Origin: Algoriphagus aquimarinus
Lineage (GTDB): Bacteria > Bacteroidota > Bacteroidia > Cytophagales > Cyclobacteriaceae
DNA length: 64,000 nucleotides
Reading direction: 5' to 3'
Assembly (NCBI RefSeq): GCF_007997215.1
Contig: NZ_VORW01000022.1
Span: forward strand, 1 to 64,000
Shown: piece after piece, positions 45,010-54,067 of the stretch
Numbering within the stretch: the first letter of the stretch is position 1
How the letters are laid out: the number at the start of each line of letters is the position of its first letter
Position numbers and translations under genes: made by a program
The notes under the pieces: generated by a model
The model's input: only the letters and a program-made list of their open reading frames with translations
Database searches by the model: none
What the model was told of the DNA's origin: nothing

Positions 45010-46065
45010 TCAATTTCCGTAAACCAAAAACCCAGAAGGGCCTCTTCCAACTTCGAAGCTTCGGATAACCGAACCAGTTTCAGAAAGAACAGTTACCGTT
45101 CCGTTACCTTGGAAACCATTTGAATTAGCTACATACACTTGATTTAAGTTGTCGTCAAATCCGATTCCGTAGAAGCCTGATCCAGTCATCAGTTGAGTAG
45201 CGGTGGAAGTACTTCCGTTGATGTCAATGCTTAACACGGTGTCATTGTAATCAGGCCATCCTGAGCTAGTCAAAACATACATTTCGTCATCACCATTAAA
45301 AGCGATATTGCCTGTAGCATTGGTAACAGGGACAGTATAGGTGTTGCCAAGAGTCAAGCTACTTAGGTTTACAGTATAGAATATCACCTCATCTGCTGCC
45401 ACTGCATATACCCAAAGAATTCCGTCTTCAGCATAGAACTGCCGAGGAGAAGCCTCCAGGTTAATTGTGGTGATCACAGCTTCCTGAGTTGCGTCAATGA
45501 TTTCAATTTTGTTTTCTTCTGAGCCAGCAACAATGATGTAGTTTCCAAAGGAGAAAAGATCTTGAGGTTTGTTTGAAACCGGGATTTTCTTCGAAACTAC
45601 TCCACCATCAAGGCCATTTACTACAGCTACATAGGAATCTGGTGTAGCATAACTGGCGTCATAAGGACCGTAATCACTGATGAAAAGCTTGCTTCCATTC
45701 ACAGCTAATGATCTTGGTTGATCCAATTCTGCGGAAACAGCACCTAAACTTTTGAAATCTGCTGGATTAACGATTTCTACTTTTCCTGTGTTTGCTACCA
45801 AATACAACCTGTCTGACTCAAGCACCAGGTCTTGCAATAAACCAGCAAAAGGTCTAAGGTTTTCAGCTTCAAAAATATTTGGAAGAAGTACTTCAGTATT
45901 TGGATTCAGATGATAGACTTCTCCATCATTGGTCCCAAAGTTACCTTCGTTCATGATCAAAATACCGTTGTTGTATTTGCCTAAAGGTTTTTCCTCACCA
46001 CTGTCAGAGCAGGCAAAGGATGCAGAGATAAGGGCTAATGCCCCGAGTAGTTGGTTTAATTTCAT
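45010..46065 (-). CDS. btuG: BtuG-like YncE/DUF5074 beta-propeller lipoprotein
   Basis: The 351-residue lipoprotein (ISASFAC, Cys19) is made of repeating beta-blade units such as LILMNEGNFG-like, ADRLYLVANTGKVEIV-like, SLAVNGSKLFISDYG and AVVNGLDGGVVSKKI, typical of seven-bladed propellers. It lies directly downstream of a riboswitch-controlled BtuB-type receptor. In Bacteroides, BtuG is a surface propeller lipoprotein that captures cobalamin and docks on BtuB. The BtuG assignment rests on fold and context; binding is not shown by sequence. Confidence 0.7.
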   Translation of the reverse strand: MKLNQLLGALALISASFACSDSGEEKPLGKYNNGILIMNEGNFGTNDGEVYHLNPNTEVLLPNIFEAENLRPFAGLLQDLVLESDRLYLVANTGKVEIVNPADFKSLGAVSAELDQPRSLAVNGSKLFISDYGPYDASYATPDSYVAVVNGLDGGVVSKKIPVSNKPQDLFSFGNYIIVAGSEENKIEIIDATQEAVITTINLEASPRQFYAEDGILWVYAVAADEVIFYTVNLSSLTLGNTYTVPVTNATGNIAFNGDDEMYVLTSSGWPDYNDTVLSIDINGSTSTATQLMTGSGFYGIGFDDNLNQVYVANSNGFQGNGTVTVLSETGSVIRSFEVGRGPSGFLVYGN

Positions 46066-46171
46066 ATGATTATAATTTGTTTTTTAAAGGCCATATGCCC
46101 GCCAGGCTGATGCCAGTCGGACAGGGAATCTCGCATGGTTGATAATCATCAGTGTTTGCTGACTGTGTCAT

Positions 46172-46196
46172 GCCTGTCTGCCTCCTTTAGGCAGGC
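46172..46196 (-). other. hairpin between btuB and btuG
   Basis: CTGCCT-ccttt-AGGCAG, extendable at its ends, lies just after the receptor stop. It has no T run. It may set relative expression of the two genes or stabilise RNA ends. Confidence 0.35.
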
Positions 46197-46202
46197 TCGA
46201 TT

Positions 46203-48062
46203 TCATAGAAATATTGATAAGTTAAATTGATAGGATCTTCCAGGCATGGCTCTCAGATAGAGCACTTGATAGTCTGTATTGAGAATATTGTTGATTTGAA
46301 AACTTAGAGGAAATTGGAGTTTGCCAAGAGTAAGTTGATCGTAGCCTAGCCCGAAATTGAATAGCTGAAATGAGGGCATCATGCGAGGATTGTCAGCCGT
46401 GACAGATCTTTCTCCCACGAAGAAAGTCCCGATCGAGCTGGTGAATCCTGATTTTTTTACTTGCACTTTTGCATTGGCCTGGTGCTGCGGAGTATATGGT
46501 AGCTGCTTGCCTATGGACTGGTCATTCTCATCCGTGCCTTTGGTTGTCACAGCTTTGGAGTAGGTGTAAGATGTGGCCAATTCCCATTTCCACAAACCGA
46601 GATGACCGTTCAAACTCCCTTGGTATTCTAACCCTTGATTACTGACTTTTTTGATGTTTTCAGGAGTCCAGACACTTCCTTTTGGTAGCCAAATGATCCA
46701 ATTATCCACCGACATTTTGTAATAAGTCAAGCCTTGAGTCCAATTGAGGTCTCCCTTTTTACTCCAATTCAAGCCAACTTCTCCGCTCAGACTTTCCTCT
46801 GGTAGTAGATTGGGATTGCCTCCGGGATTCCAAAATCGATCATTAAGCGTGGGAACCTTAAAGCCTTTTCCTATGGAAGTTTTCAGTAGCAAGGACTGAG
46901 TATTTGTATTCCAAAAGCTCCAATCCATTCCCAGATTTGGAGTGAATGGAGCGAAGGTGCCTGAATAAACTAATTGGCGAAGGTTTATGGCAAACGATAG
47001 ATTTTCTGTGGCTGAAAATTTCGTACTCTGGTACAATTCGATTCGTTCATCATCAGCTTTGTAAGTGCTTAGATCTCCTTTCGTCAGCGTGTATCTAGCA
47101 CCTAGTTTAGAAGTCCATTTGCCAGAAATCTCCTGATCCCAATCTCCTGCTACGAAGTATTGCGTACTGTTGTTTTCACTGGCATTGAAAAGTTGCTCGT
47201 TTCTCACAAAACCAGTTTTCAGATTCCAAACAGACTTTTCCTCAAAATGAAAGAAGTCAATCACTGCTCGAAAAGCCTGATCTTCCTGCACATCTTTCGT
47301 TTTTGAACCCATTACCGGCTGAACTTCCCGATTGGTTTTATTCCACCAAAAAGCAGTTTTAAACTGATTGTTGGAGTTCAGGTTCCAGGCCAAATCCTGA
47401 ACAACTCCGATCTGCTCAAACTGTGCATGATCTTCTTTTACTTCTGGCGTCCCTATTCGTCCGAGGTCTTTGTAGGGGAAATTGTTCTTCGAAAACTCAC
47501 GGTAGACTTTGGTTTTGCTACTGAAATTTTTCGAGGAAAACCCTGCAAATAGGTTCGTGTTGAATAAGCCAAAGCTTCCGGTCTGATGAGTAATACCTGC
47601 TTGAAGACCTTTTCCGAATTCGGAATTTGTGCCCAAATGGATAGATCCCCCAATGGCTTCATTACCGAAAAGTGCACCTGCATTTCCAAACTGCAAACTC
47701 ACTTGATCGATAGAGGAAATAGGCAAAATGGACAAATCACTTTGGCCAAGCGAAGGACTATTGATCGGAAGTCCATTCCAAAAAACTGCTGTATGTCCAG
47801 CAGATGTACCACGAAAAGATGGGGAAGCGATCATTCCAGCCCCATATTGCCTGACGAAAACTGGAGATTGCTCCTGCAGGATGTCTCCAAGTGAGCGGCC
47901 TTGGAAATCTTCCAATTCTGCTTTTTCCCAGCTGATCACTTTTTGCCCTTGGGCAAATCGATCCAAAGCTGGCGCATACACTTCCACTTCCGCTAAGGGA
48001 ATTGTATCCTGGCTGACCGGATAAAAGCCGACAAAAGTGTAAACCCACAAAAGCAAAAACAT
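46203..48062 (-). CDS. btuB: TonB-dependent vitamin B12 receptor
   Basis: The 619-residue outer-membrane protein has a short signal peptide and a TonB-box-like IPLAEVEVYAP. The plug domain shows SLGDILQEQSPVFVRQYG, PSFRGTSAGHTAVFWNGLPI and FGNEAIGGSIHLG. The beta-barrel ends with Phe-x-Leu. The length is close to E. coli BtuB (614). A cobalamin riboswitch in its leader marks it as a B12 receptor. The BtuG-like gene follows in the same unit. Confidence 0.9.
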   Translation of the reverse strand: MFLLLWVYTFVGFYPVSQDTIPLAEVEVYAPALDRFAQGQKVISWEKAELEDFQGRSLGDILQEQSPVFVRQYGAGMIASPSFRGTSAGHTAVFWNGLPINSPSLGQSDLSILPISSIDQVSLQFGNAGALFGNEAIGGSIHLGTNSEFGKGLQAGITHQTGSFGLFNTNLFAGFSSKNFSSKTKVYREFSKNNFPYKDLGRIGTPEVKEDHAQFEQIGVVQDLAWNLNSNNQFKTAFWWNKTNREVQPVMGSKTKDVQEDQAFRAVIDFFHFEEKSVWNLKTGFVRNEQLFNASENNSTQYFVAGDWDQEISGKWTSKLGARYTLTKGDLSTYKADDERIELYQSTKFSATENLSFAINLRQLVYSGTFAPFTPNLGMDWSFWNTNTQSLLLKTSIGKGFKVPTLNDRFWNPGGNPNLLPEESLSGEVGLNWSKKGDLNWTQGLTYYKMSVDNWIIWLPKGSVWTPENIKKVSNQGLEYQGSLNGHLGLWKWELATSYTYSKAVTTKGTDENDQSIGKQLPYTPQHQANAKVQVKKSGFTSSIGTFFVGERSVTADNPRMMPSFQLFNFGLGYDQLTLGKLQFPLSFQINNILNTDYQVLYLRAMPGRSYQFNLSIFL

Positions 48063-48187
48063 CCCTGATCGAATTAGTTATAAATTCGATTCGGGCTTGA
48101 AGAGAAATAGGAAGAAGGGATCGAAGCCGATTTATCGGCTCTGGTACATTCTTCGTAGCCTTTCCTCCGAAAGCACAGAATCAACAG

Positions 48188-48378
48188 AAATGGGCAGGTC
48201 TCCTGGCTCACCTTAATTTGCCGCCTTCTCACTCCGAATTCGTTTCGGAACAATGGCATTTTTGACAAATTATTTGCGGAAAAATCCGCTCGGCTTACAG
48301 TTGCGGGGACAGCTTTGGTTTTACACCAAATTCCCTTTTAATCCCAAGAGCTCTGGTACGAGATTGGGAACCTATTTC
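48188..48378 (-). ncRNA. cobalamin riboswitch
   Basis: On the minus strand the conserved core reads GGTGTAAAACC, then CTGTCCCCGCAACTGTAAGCC split over two words, then the B12 box GCCAGGAGACCTGCC at about 48194-48209. It lies 126 nt upstream of btuB. Binding of adenosylcobalamin should reduce receptor expression. The expression platform may include the AGCCGAT-TT-ATCGGCT hairpin at 48125-48140. No clear T-run terminator is seen, so translational control is possible. Confidence 0.93.
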
Positions 48379-48383
48379 GGCTG

Positions 48384-48391
48384 CAAAAGTA
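48384..48391 (-). promoter_or_regulatory. -7 promoter box of the riboswitch transcript
   Basis: TACTTTTG on the minus strand matches TAnnTTTG and lies a few bases before the predicted aptamer start. The -33 region is only T-rich. Confidence 0.5.
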
Positions 48392-48489
48392 GATCGGGAA
48401 AGTTTAGAAAAAAAATCTGTTTACAGACAAATTTTGGAAGTGGCGAAAACCCGCGCTTATTTTGGTATTCCATATCAGCAAGAAATTTT

Positions 48490-49650
48490 GTGAAAAACCT
48501 ACGATTCAATCTCTTAATTACTTCCTTTTTTTTGATAGTAAGCTGTTCATTTTCAAGATGTAGTGAAAGAAAAATTGATGACACGCAGGAACTGGAAAAA
48601 ATAGGCTTAAGCTATGCTTCGGGATATACTATTTCTCGGGGAAATGATTTTTGGGAGTTGGAAGTTACTCAGGCTTGGTTAGGAGCAGATAGAGTTTTCA
48701 AATATTTAGTACTGGAAGAAAATGCCGAAAAACCAGCAGGAAATTTCGATGCAATTATTCAGCTTCCAGTAGAGAAAATCATCATGACTTCGACCACGCA
48801 TATCCCCCATTTGGATATGCTAAATGCCAATGAAAAGTTAATTGGTTTCCCAAATCTGAATTTGATTTCTTCGGACAAAACCTGGAAGCAAATTGATGCT
48901 GAAAAGGTGGAGGATTTGGGAGCAGGGCCTTCGGCAAATACAGAAATGGTCATTGATTTGGCGCCTGATTGGATCATGATTTCTACGCTGGGAGATGATC
49001 TGAAGTACTTGGATTTGCTGGCGCAAGCTGAAATTCCTGCAGTAATCAACGGGGAATATGTGGAGCAGCATCCGCTCGGAAGAGCTGAATGGATCAAGTT
49101 TACGGGCGTGCTTTTAGGGAAATACGAGGAAGCTAACCTTGCTTTTGAGCAGGTGGAAAAAGACTATTTGGAAGCGGAGAAATTGAGTGATGCAATCATT
49201 GACTCTCTTCGGCCAACGGTGCTAAGCGGAGTGCTTTATCAGGATATTTGGTATGCGCCAGGAAGTGAAAGCTGGGGTGCGAAAATCCTTCAAAATGCTG
49301 GAGGAAACTATATTTTCTCAGATCAGAAAGGAACTGGAAGCACGCAGTTGAATTATGAATTCGTACTTGAAAATGCACTACAAGCCGATTTTTGGATAGG
49401 TTCGGCTGATTTTCCAGACTTACAAACCATGGGTAATGCTGAGCCTAGATATAAGACTTTCAAAGCTTTCAAGTCAGGGAATGTATTCTCTTATACCCAG
49501 AAGCGAGGTAGAGCAGGAGGATTGGAATACTTTGAGTTGGGCTATATGCGGCCGGATTTGATCCTAAAAGATCTGATCAAAATCCTCCATCCGAACTTAC
49601 TTCCAGGATATGAGTTGTATTTTTATCAACAACTCGATGAAAACAACTAA
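48490..49650 (+). CDS. btuF: cobalamin ABC transporter substrate-binding lipoprotein
   Basis: I place the start at the GTG at 48490, giving 386 residues with a lipoprotein signal (FFLIVSC). The frame is open to 48253, but that part is antisense to the riboswitch and looks non-coding. The periplasmic-binding fold is class III (BtuF/FecB): KIIMTSTTHIPHLDML, GFPNLNLISS, VIDLAPDWIMISTLGD, then a long helix and VLSGVLYQDIWYAPGSESW. It starts the btuFCD unit, divergent from the B12 receptor, and delivers B12 to BtuC. Confidence 0.85.
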   Translation: MKNLRFNLLITSFFLIVSCSFSRCSERKIDDTQELEKIGLSYASGYTISRGNDFWELEVTQAWLGADRVFKYLVLEENAEKPAGNFDAIIQLPVEKIIMTSTTHIPHLDMLNANEKLIGFPNLNLISSDKTWKQIDAEKVEDLGAGPSANTEMVIDLAPDWIMISTLGDDLKYLDLLAQAEIPAVINGEYVEQHPLGRAEWIKFTGVLLGKYEEANLAFEQVEKDYLEAEKLSDAIIDSLRPTVLSGVLYQDIWYAPGSESWGAKILQNAGGNYIFSDQKGTGSTQLNYEFVLENALQADFWIGSADFPDLQTMGNAEPRYKTFKAFKSGNVFSYTQKRGRAGGLEYFELGYMRPDLILKDLIKILHPNLLPGYELYFYQQLDENN

Positions 49651-50668
49651 GCCAATCCTTCTCCTTTTAGCTGCGCTGATTCTACTGGTTTTGAGCTTTC
49701 TGGTCAACGTCAGCTTAGGATCCGTGTCTATTTCCCCAAGCGAGATCCTGTCTGGGATCTTCACCGGTGATTGGACAAAAGCTTCACGAGAGCAGATTAT
49801 TTTGAATTATAGATTTCCAAAAGCTCTTGTTGCGATTTTGGCAGGAATTGGACTTAGCATTAGCGGACTTCAGATGCAAACTTTTTTCAGAAATCCCCTC
49901 GCTGGGCCTTTCGTGCTAGGAATTAGTTCGGGTGCTGGGTTAGGAGTTGCAATCTTGATGTTAGCTGGTTCAGCGTTTGGTTTGGCTACTTTTGGAGGAG
50001 CTATCAATCCCTGGGCGATTGCTATCGCCGGAACGTTGGGCGCAAGTTTAGTCTTACTTACAGTAAGTTTAGCTGCATGGAAAGTCAAGGATAGCATGAC
50101 ACTTTTGATCGTAGGATTGATGTTTGGCTCGGCCGTGTCGGCGATTATTTCTGTTCTTTCTTATTTCTCTGGAGCGGAAGCATTGAAACTTTTTACCATT
50201 TGGTCAATGGGCAGTTTGGGCGGCTTGGTTTGGGATCAGGTGTGGGTGCTGGGGCTGGTGATTTCTATTGGGATTATTCCCGTGATTGCCTCCGTGAAAT
50301 CTTATAATGGGATGCTTTTGGGAGAAAGCTATGCGAAAAGTATGGGGATCAATCCTGATCGCTTGCGTTGGTTGATGATTCTCAGTACAGGATTATTGGC
50401 AGGGAGTATCACTGCTTTTTGTGGGCCGATTGCATTTATTGGGATTGCCGTACCACATTTGGCTAGGATGGTCTGGAAAACTTCGGATCATCGAATCCTC
50501 TTTCCCGCAACGGCTCTGATAGGAGCGAGTTTGTTACTCTTGTGCGATGCAGTTGGTCAGCTTCCTGGTTCCGCTCAGACATTGCCGATCAATGCAGTGA
50601 CTTCACTCGTTGGAGCTCCTATAGTGATCAGTTTGGTGCTGCGCAAAAACTTCAGCAAAGAATTCTAG
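49637..50668 (+). CDS. btuC: cobalamin ABC transporter permease (FecCD family)
   Basis: A permease of 343 residues from the ATG at 49637 (MKTTKPILLLLAAL). A TTG 27 nt upstream is less likely. About ten membrane helices carry the family phrases NYRFPKALVAILAGIGLSIS, QTFFRNPLAGPFVLGISSGAG and CGPIAFIGIAVPHLARM. The start overlaps the btuF stop by 14 bp. With BtuD it imports B12 across the inner membrane; an iron-chelate substrate would be the alternative, but the riboswitch context favours B12. Confidence 0.88.
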   Translation: MKTTKPILLLLAALILLVLSFLVNVSLGSVSISPSEILSGIFTGDWTKASREQIILNYRFPKALVAILAGIGLSISGLQMQTFFRNPLAGPFVLGISSGAGLGVAILMLAGSAFGLATFGGAINPWAIAIAGTLGASLVLLTVSLAAWKVKDSMTLLIVGLMFGSAVSAIISVLSYFSGAEALKLFTIWSMGSLGGLVWDQVWVLGLVISIGIIPVIASVKSYNGMLLGESYAKSMGINPDRLRWLMILSTGLLAGSITAFCGPIAFIGIAVPHLARMVWKTSDHRILFPATALIGASLLLLCDAVGQLPGSAQTLPINAVTSLVGAPIVISLVLRKNFSKEF

Positions 50669-50671
50669 GCT

Positions 50672-51643
50672 ATGAAAGAAGCATCAATAACCGGTACAAA
50701 TTTGACCTTGGGCTACGCCAAAGGCAAAGTTCAGAAGGGGATTCTGAGCGGATTGAACTTTGAGCTTTTTGAAGGTGAAATGTGCTGTTTGCTTGGGCCA
50801 AATGGTGTTGGTAAATCAACATTAGTAAAGGCTATTTTGGGACAGTTGAAACCCTTTGAAGGAGATGTTTTGCTGAGAGGAAAGCCTATTTCAACTTACT
50901 CTAATGAAATGCTGGCCAAAGAACTTTCGGTTGTGTTGACTGAGCCATTTTTACCAGGAAATATGACTGTTGGACAACTGGTAGCGATGGGGAGAATACC
51001 ACACACAAGTTGGACAGGAAAGTTGGAAGGCAGTGACCTAGAAATAGTTAATAATGCGCTAGAGGCTACGAAAACAGCGTATTTGCGTGATGAGAGACTT
51101 TCCGAAATTAGTGATGGACAGCGACAAAAAGCATTGATCGCCAGAGCGCTGGCTCAGGATGGGAAGGTGATGGTATTAGATGAACCGACTGCACATTTGG
51201 ACCTTGTGAATCGCTATGAAATCATGCATTTGCTTCGGGAAATCTCAAAAAGTCAGGGGAAGTCAATTCTTGTGGTGACTCATGATTTAGAGATTGCTTT
51301 GGAAACTGCCGACAGATTTTGGTTGCTGAATTGTGGAACGCCACTGATTTCAGGTTTGCCTGAAGATTTGGTGATTTCTGGTCGAATCAATCAATTATTG
51401 CCGGGTGAGAGTTTTCGATTTAGTATAGAAAAGGGGAGGATTGAATCTAAAATTGAAAGTTTAAAATTTGACATTTCAGGGCCAAGTGAATATATTTCTT
51501 GGGTCTCAAAAGCTCTTGAAAAAGCTGGGATTAAAGAATTGCCAGAACCGATTGAAGTTAGCAAAGATCCATTTGCTTTGAGATATAAAGGGTTGATATA
51601 TAAAAGTGTTGAAGAATTTGTAAAGCAATGTGTAACTGAATAG
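50672..51643 (+). CDS. btuD: cobalamin ABC transporter ATPase with C-terminal extension
   Basis: The 323-residue ATPase has Walker A GPNGVGKST (42-50), a signature in LSEISDGQRQKALIARAL and Walker B VMVLDEPTAHLDL, with H-loop VVTHD. The signature lacks the usual SGG (SDG). About 75 extra residues after the ATPase core contain FSIEKGRIESKIESLKFD and YKGLIYKSVEEFVKQC. Their role is unknown. The gene begins 3 bp after btuC. Confidence 0.87.
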   Translation: MKEASITGTNLTLGYAKGKVQKGILSGLNFELFEGEMCCLLGPNGVGKSTLVKAILGQLKPFEGDVLLRGKPISTYSNEMLAKELSVVLTEPFLPGNMTVGQLVAMGRIPHTSWTGKLEGSDLEIVNNALEATKTAYLRDERLSEISDGQRQKALIARALAQDGKVMVLDEPTAHLDLVNRYEIMHLLREISKSQGKSILVVTHDLEIALETADRFWLLNCGTPLISGLPEDLVISGRINQLLPGESFRFSIEKGRIESKIESLKFDISGPSEYISWVSKALEKAGIKELPEPIEVSKDPFALRYKGLIYKSVEEFVKQCVTE

Positions 51644-51836
51644 AGGTTTTTTACCACATAGAAAAAATAGCACACATAGTTTTTACATTAGATTAGCTTG
51701 GTCGCATTGTATGTTCCTAAAGGGGGCTGTAGCATTTTAGTAGAGTATTTAATCTTGCCTCCGTTAAATATGAGGAGCTCTGTTTCTTCATGTTTCTCAA
51801 GCCCAATTTCAATAAATACTCTAAGATTCCCTATAT

Positions 51837-51868
51837 TTTGAGTTGAAATTAGACCCTACTTACTTTTG
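51837..51868 (+). promoter_or_regulatory. promoter of the DUF5687 permease gene
   Basis: TTTG at 51837-51840, a 20-bp spacer and TACTTTTG at 51861-51868 match the Bacteroidota consensus at both boxes. The ATG is only 7 bp after the -7 box, so the mRNA would be nearly leaderless. Confidence 0.65.
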
Positions 51869-51875
51869 AGATTGT

Positions 51876-53360
51876 ATGTTATTTGAATTGATCCGATTGG
51901 AATTTCTGAAAAGTTTCCGATCCACGGCCTTTGCAAAAAGCGTGATGGTTGCCATTTTCCTTGGTTTTTTGGCCATTATGCTTTTGGGGTATTTATTGAT
52001 TGCGGGCTTATTTCTGACCAGAATTATAGAGCAACTTGCTGAAGGACAAGATCCTATTCAAGTACTGAATTCAGGTTTGATTTTCTTCTTTCTAGTCGAA
52101 TTTATGTATCGGTATTTTCTCCAGAAGCTTCCAGTAATTGAGTTGGAAAGTCTATTGCATCTGCCTATTTCAAAGAGGAAGATTATGCATATGCTACTGG
52201 GAAGGTCCTTTTTCTCTCCTTTAAGCATCATCGCTTTAATTCTTTTCACTCCGTTTGCATTCTCTGAGATCTCCACTCAATATGGAGTGTCCGGTGCAAT
52301 TTTCTGGTTAGGAACTATCCTGTTTATCAGCTGGACTTTGCATTGGTTTATGCTGTGGTTCAAGCAGCGCTTTGAGGATAGCCTGATCGGAGTAGTTATT
52401 GTGCTCATTGTTCTCCTTTTGGGTTTGGGATCTGCCTATATGGGTTGGTTTAATTTGGGTGAACTAGTCGCTCCATTCTTCAATTTTGCTATGACAAGCT
52501 TTATTCCACTGGCAATCATGTTTGTCCTGTGTAGTGCCGGCTATTATATGGCATTTTCCTACTACCTAAATAACGCCTATCTGGAAGATTTGGCTGAGGA
52601 AGAAGAGGTTCGATTTGTTAATCAATCGGTAGGATTCTTTTCCAAGTTTGGAATGGCAGGGGAGTTGGCAAATTTGGAGTGGAAGCTGATTATTCGCCAC
52701 AAAAAAAGTAGAACCTTCTTAATGCTTAGTGCTTTGTTCTTGCTGTATGGAACCATTTTCTATGATAATCCAGCTTATCAGGAGGGGCCGATGCGGAACA
52801 TCTTTATTTTCGTTGGGATCTTTATTACTGGGATATTTATGATTCAGTACGGTCAGCTTTTCTTAAGCTGGAACTCTGGATATTTTGACTTTTTCTTGGG
52901 TCGAAAAGACGGAGTAAAAAATTTGGTAAGGGGTAAATATCTCTTGCTGTTATCCATCTCTTTACTCTGCTTTTTGTTATCAATTCCCTATGTCTATTTC
53001 GGTTGGTCATTCCTACTGATTCACCTTGCTACCTTCCTGTTTAATGCTGGAATAATGATCCATTTGATCATTTACTTGGCACTTTGGAAGCCAAAGCCAA
53101 TGGATTTGAATAAGGGGGCAATGTTCAACTACGAAGGTGTAGGAGCTGCGCAGTTTCTCATGATTATCCCGATGATGGTGGCTCCCTACGTGGTTTACTT
53201 GCCATTTGCTATGTTCTTCAATTTCTATGCAGGATTAGCAGCCTTAGGCATAGTTGGCGTTGTAGGGATTATATTCTTTAATAAGCTGTCTACTATTAAT
53301 ATTAATCGGGTTTTAAAAAACCGATACGAAATTTCATCTTCATTCCGTCAAGAGTTATGA
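51876..53360 (+). CDS. DUF5687 family ABC permease
   Basis: The 494-residue integral membrane protein has about ten to twelve helices. FIRLEFLKSF-like N-terminus, KLPVIELESLLHLPISKRKI and LANLEWKLIIRHKKSRTF fit the DUF5687 permeases of Bacteroidota. The C-terminal 72 residues (from GAAQFLMIIPMMVAPY) are duplicated at 54557. Its stop overlaps the ATPase start by 4 bp, so the two form an export-type ABC transporter. The substrate is unknown. Confidence 0.82.
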   Translation: MLFELIRLEFLKSFRSTAFAKSVMVAIFLGFLAIMLLGYLLIAGLFLTRIIEQLAEGQDPIQVLNSGLIFFFLVEFMYRYFLQKLPVIELESLLHLPISKRKIMHMLLGRSFFSPLSIIALILFTPFAFSEISTQYGVSGAIFWLGTILFISWTLHWFMLWFKQRFEDSLIGVVIVLIVLLLGLGSAYMGWFNLGELVAPFFNFAMTSFIPLAIMFVLCSAGYYMAFSYYLNNAYLEDLAEEEEVRFVNQSVGFFSKFGMAGELANLEWKLIIRHKKSRTFLMLSALFLLYGTIFYDNPAYQEGPMRNIFIFVGIFITGIFMIQYGQLFLSWNSGYFDFFLGRKDGVKNLVRGKYLLLLSISLLCFLLSIPYVYFGWSFLLIHLATFLFNAGIMIHLIIYLALWKPKPMDLNKGAMFNYEGVGAAQFLMIIPMMVAPYVVYLPFAMFFNFYAGLAALGIVGVVGIIFFNKLSTININRVLKNRYEISSSFRQEL

Positions 53361-54052
53361 TTCAAGTTACTAACCTGAAAAAACAATATAAAGAAGCAGT
53401 TGTCCTAGATGTGGAGCGTCTTGAAATCCCAAAGTCTGAGTGCTTTGGATTGGTGGGGAATAATGGTGCTGGAAAAACGACCTTGTTTCGAATTATGCTC
53501 GACCTTGTTCGTGCTACTCATGGAAAGGTGGAAATCGATTCTAGGGATGTAAGTAAATCGGAAGATTGGAAGAGAACCACAGGCGCTTACTTGGATGAGC
53601 ACATGCTATTGTCGTACCTGACTGCTGATGAGTATTTCCAGACGCTGCGCAAAATCTATGGTCTATCGGAAGCTGATTTGCATCTGCATCTTGGAAAGTT
53701 TACTGAGTTTTTTAACGATGAGATTGTTGGCAAAAAGAAATACATCCGCGATCTGTCAAAAGGTAATTTGAAGAAGGTGGGTATCGCAGCAGCGCTTATG
53801 GGAGATCCTGAGGTAGTGTTTTTGGATGAGCCGTTTGAGAATTTGGATCCCAGTTCTCAGATACGGTTAAAGAAATTGATCCTTCAAGTAAAAGAAGCGT
53901 CTCAAGTTACTTTTTTGATTTCCAGTCATGACCTTACACACGTGACAGAGATCTGTGATCGAATAGTGCTTTTAGAGAAAGGAAAGATTATCAATGATCT
54001 GAGGGATAAATCGGCGATGCTCGCTGAGTTGGATGCTTATTTTACAGGATAA
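53142..54052 (+). repeat. segmental duplication, upstream copy
   Basis: The segment spans the last 72 codons of the permease plus the entire ATPase gene. The downstream copy is 54557-55467. Similarity begins at the GAAQFL codons. Confidence 0.85.
53357..54052 (+). CDS. ABC ATPase partner of the DUF5687 permease
   Basis: A 231-residue ATPase with Walker A GNNGAGKTT (34-42), signature LSKGNLKKVGIAAAL, Walker B VVFLDEPFENLDP and H-loop ISSHDLTH. It resembles the ATPases of CcmA/NatA-type export systems. A 4-bp overlap couples it to the permease gene. A near-identical second copy lies 720 bp downstream. Confidence 0.92.
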   Translation: MIQVTNLKKQYKEAVVLDVERLEIPKSECFGLVGNNGAGKTTLFRIMLDLVRATHGKVEIDSRDVSKSEDWKRTTGAYLDEHMLLSYLTADEYFQTLRKIYGLSEADLHLHLGKFTEFFNDEIVGKKKYIRDLSKGNLKKVGIAAALMGDPEVVFLDEPFENLDPSSQIRLKKLILQVKEASQVTFLISSHDLTHVTEICDRIVLLEKGKIINDLRDKSAMLAELDAYFTG

Positions 54053-54067
54053 ACGGATTTGGAATAG

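Noticed and set aside
48084..48100. GATTCGAATC-like word suggesting a tRNA T-arm
   Set aside because: No acceptor, anticodon or D-arm can be formed around it; it lies in the btuB leader.
48253..48489. N-terminal extension of btuF
   Set aside because: The region is antisense to the cobalamin aptamer, and the translated part lacks a signal peptide. The GTG at 48490 directly precedes a good lipoprotein signal.
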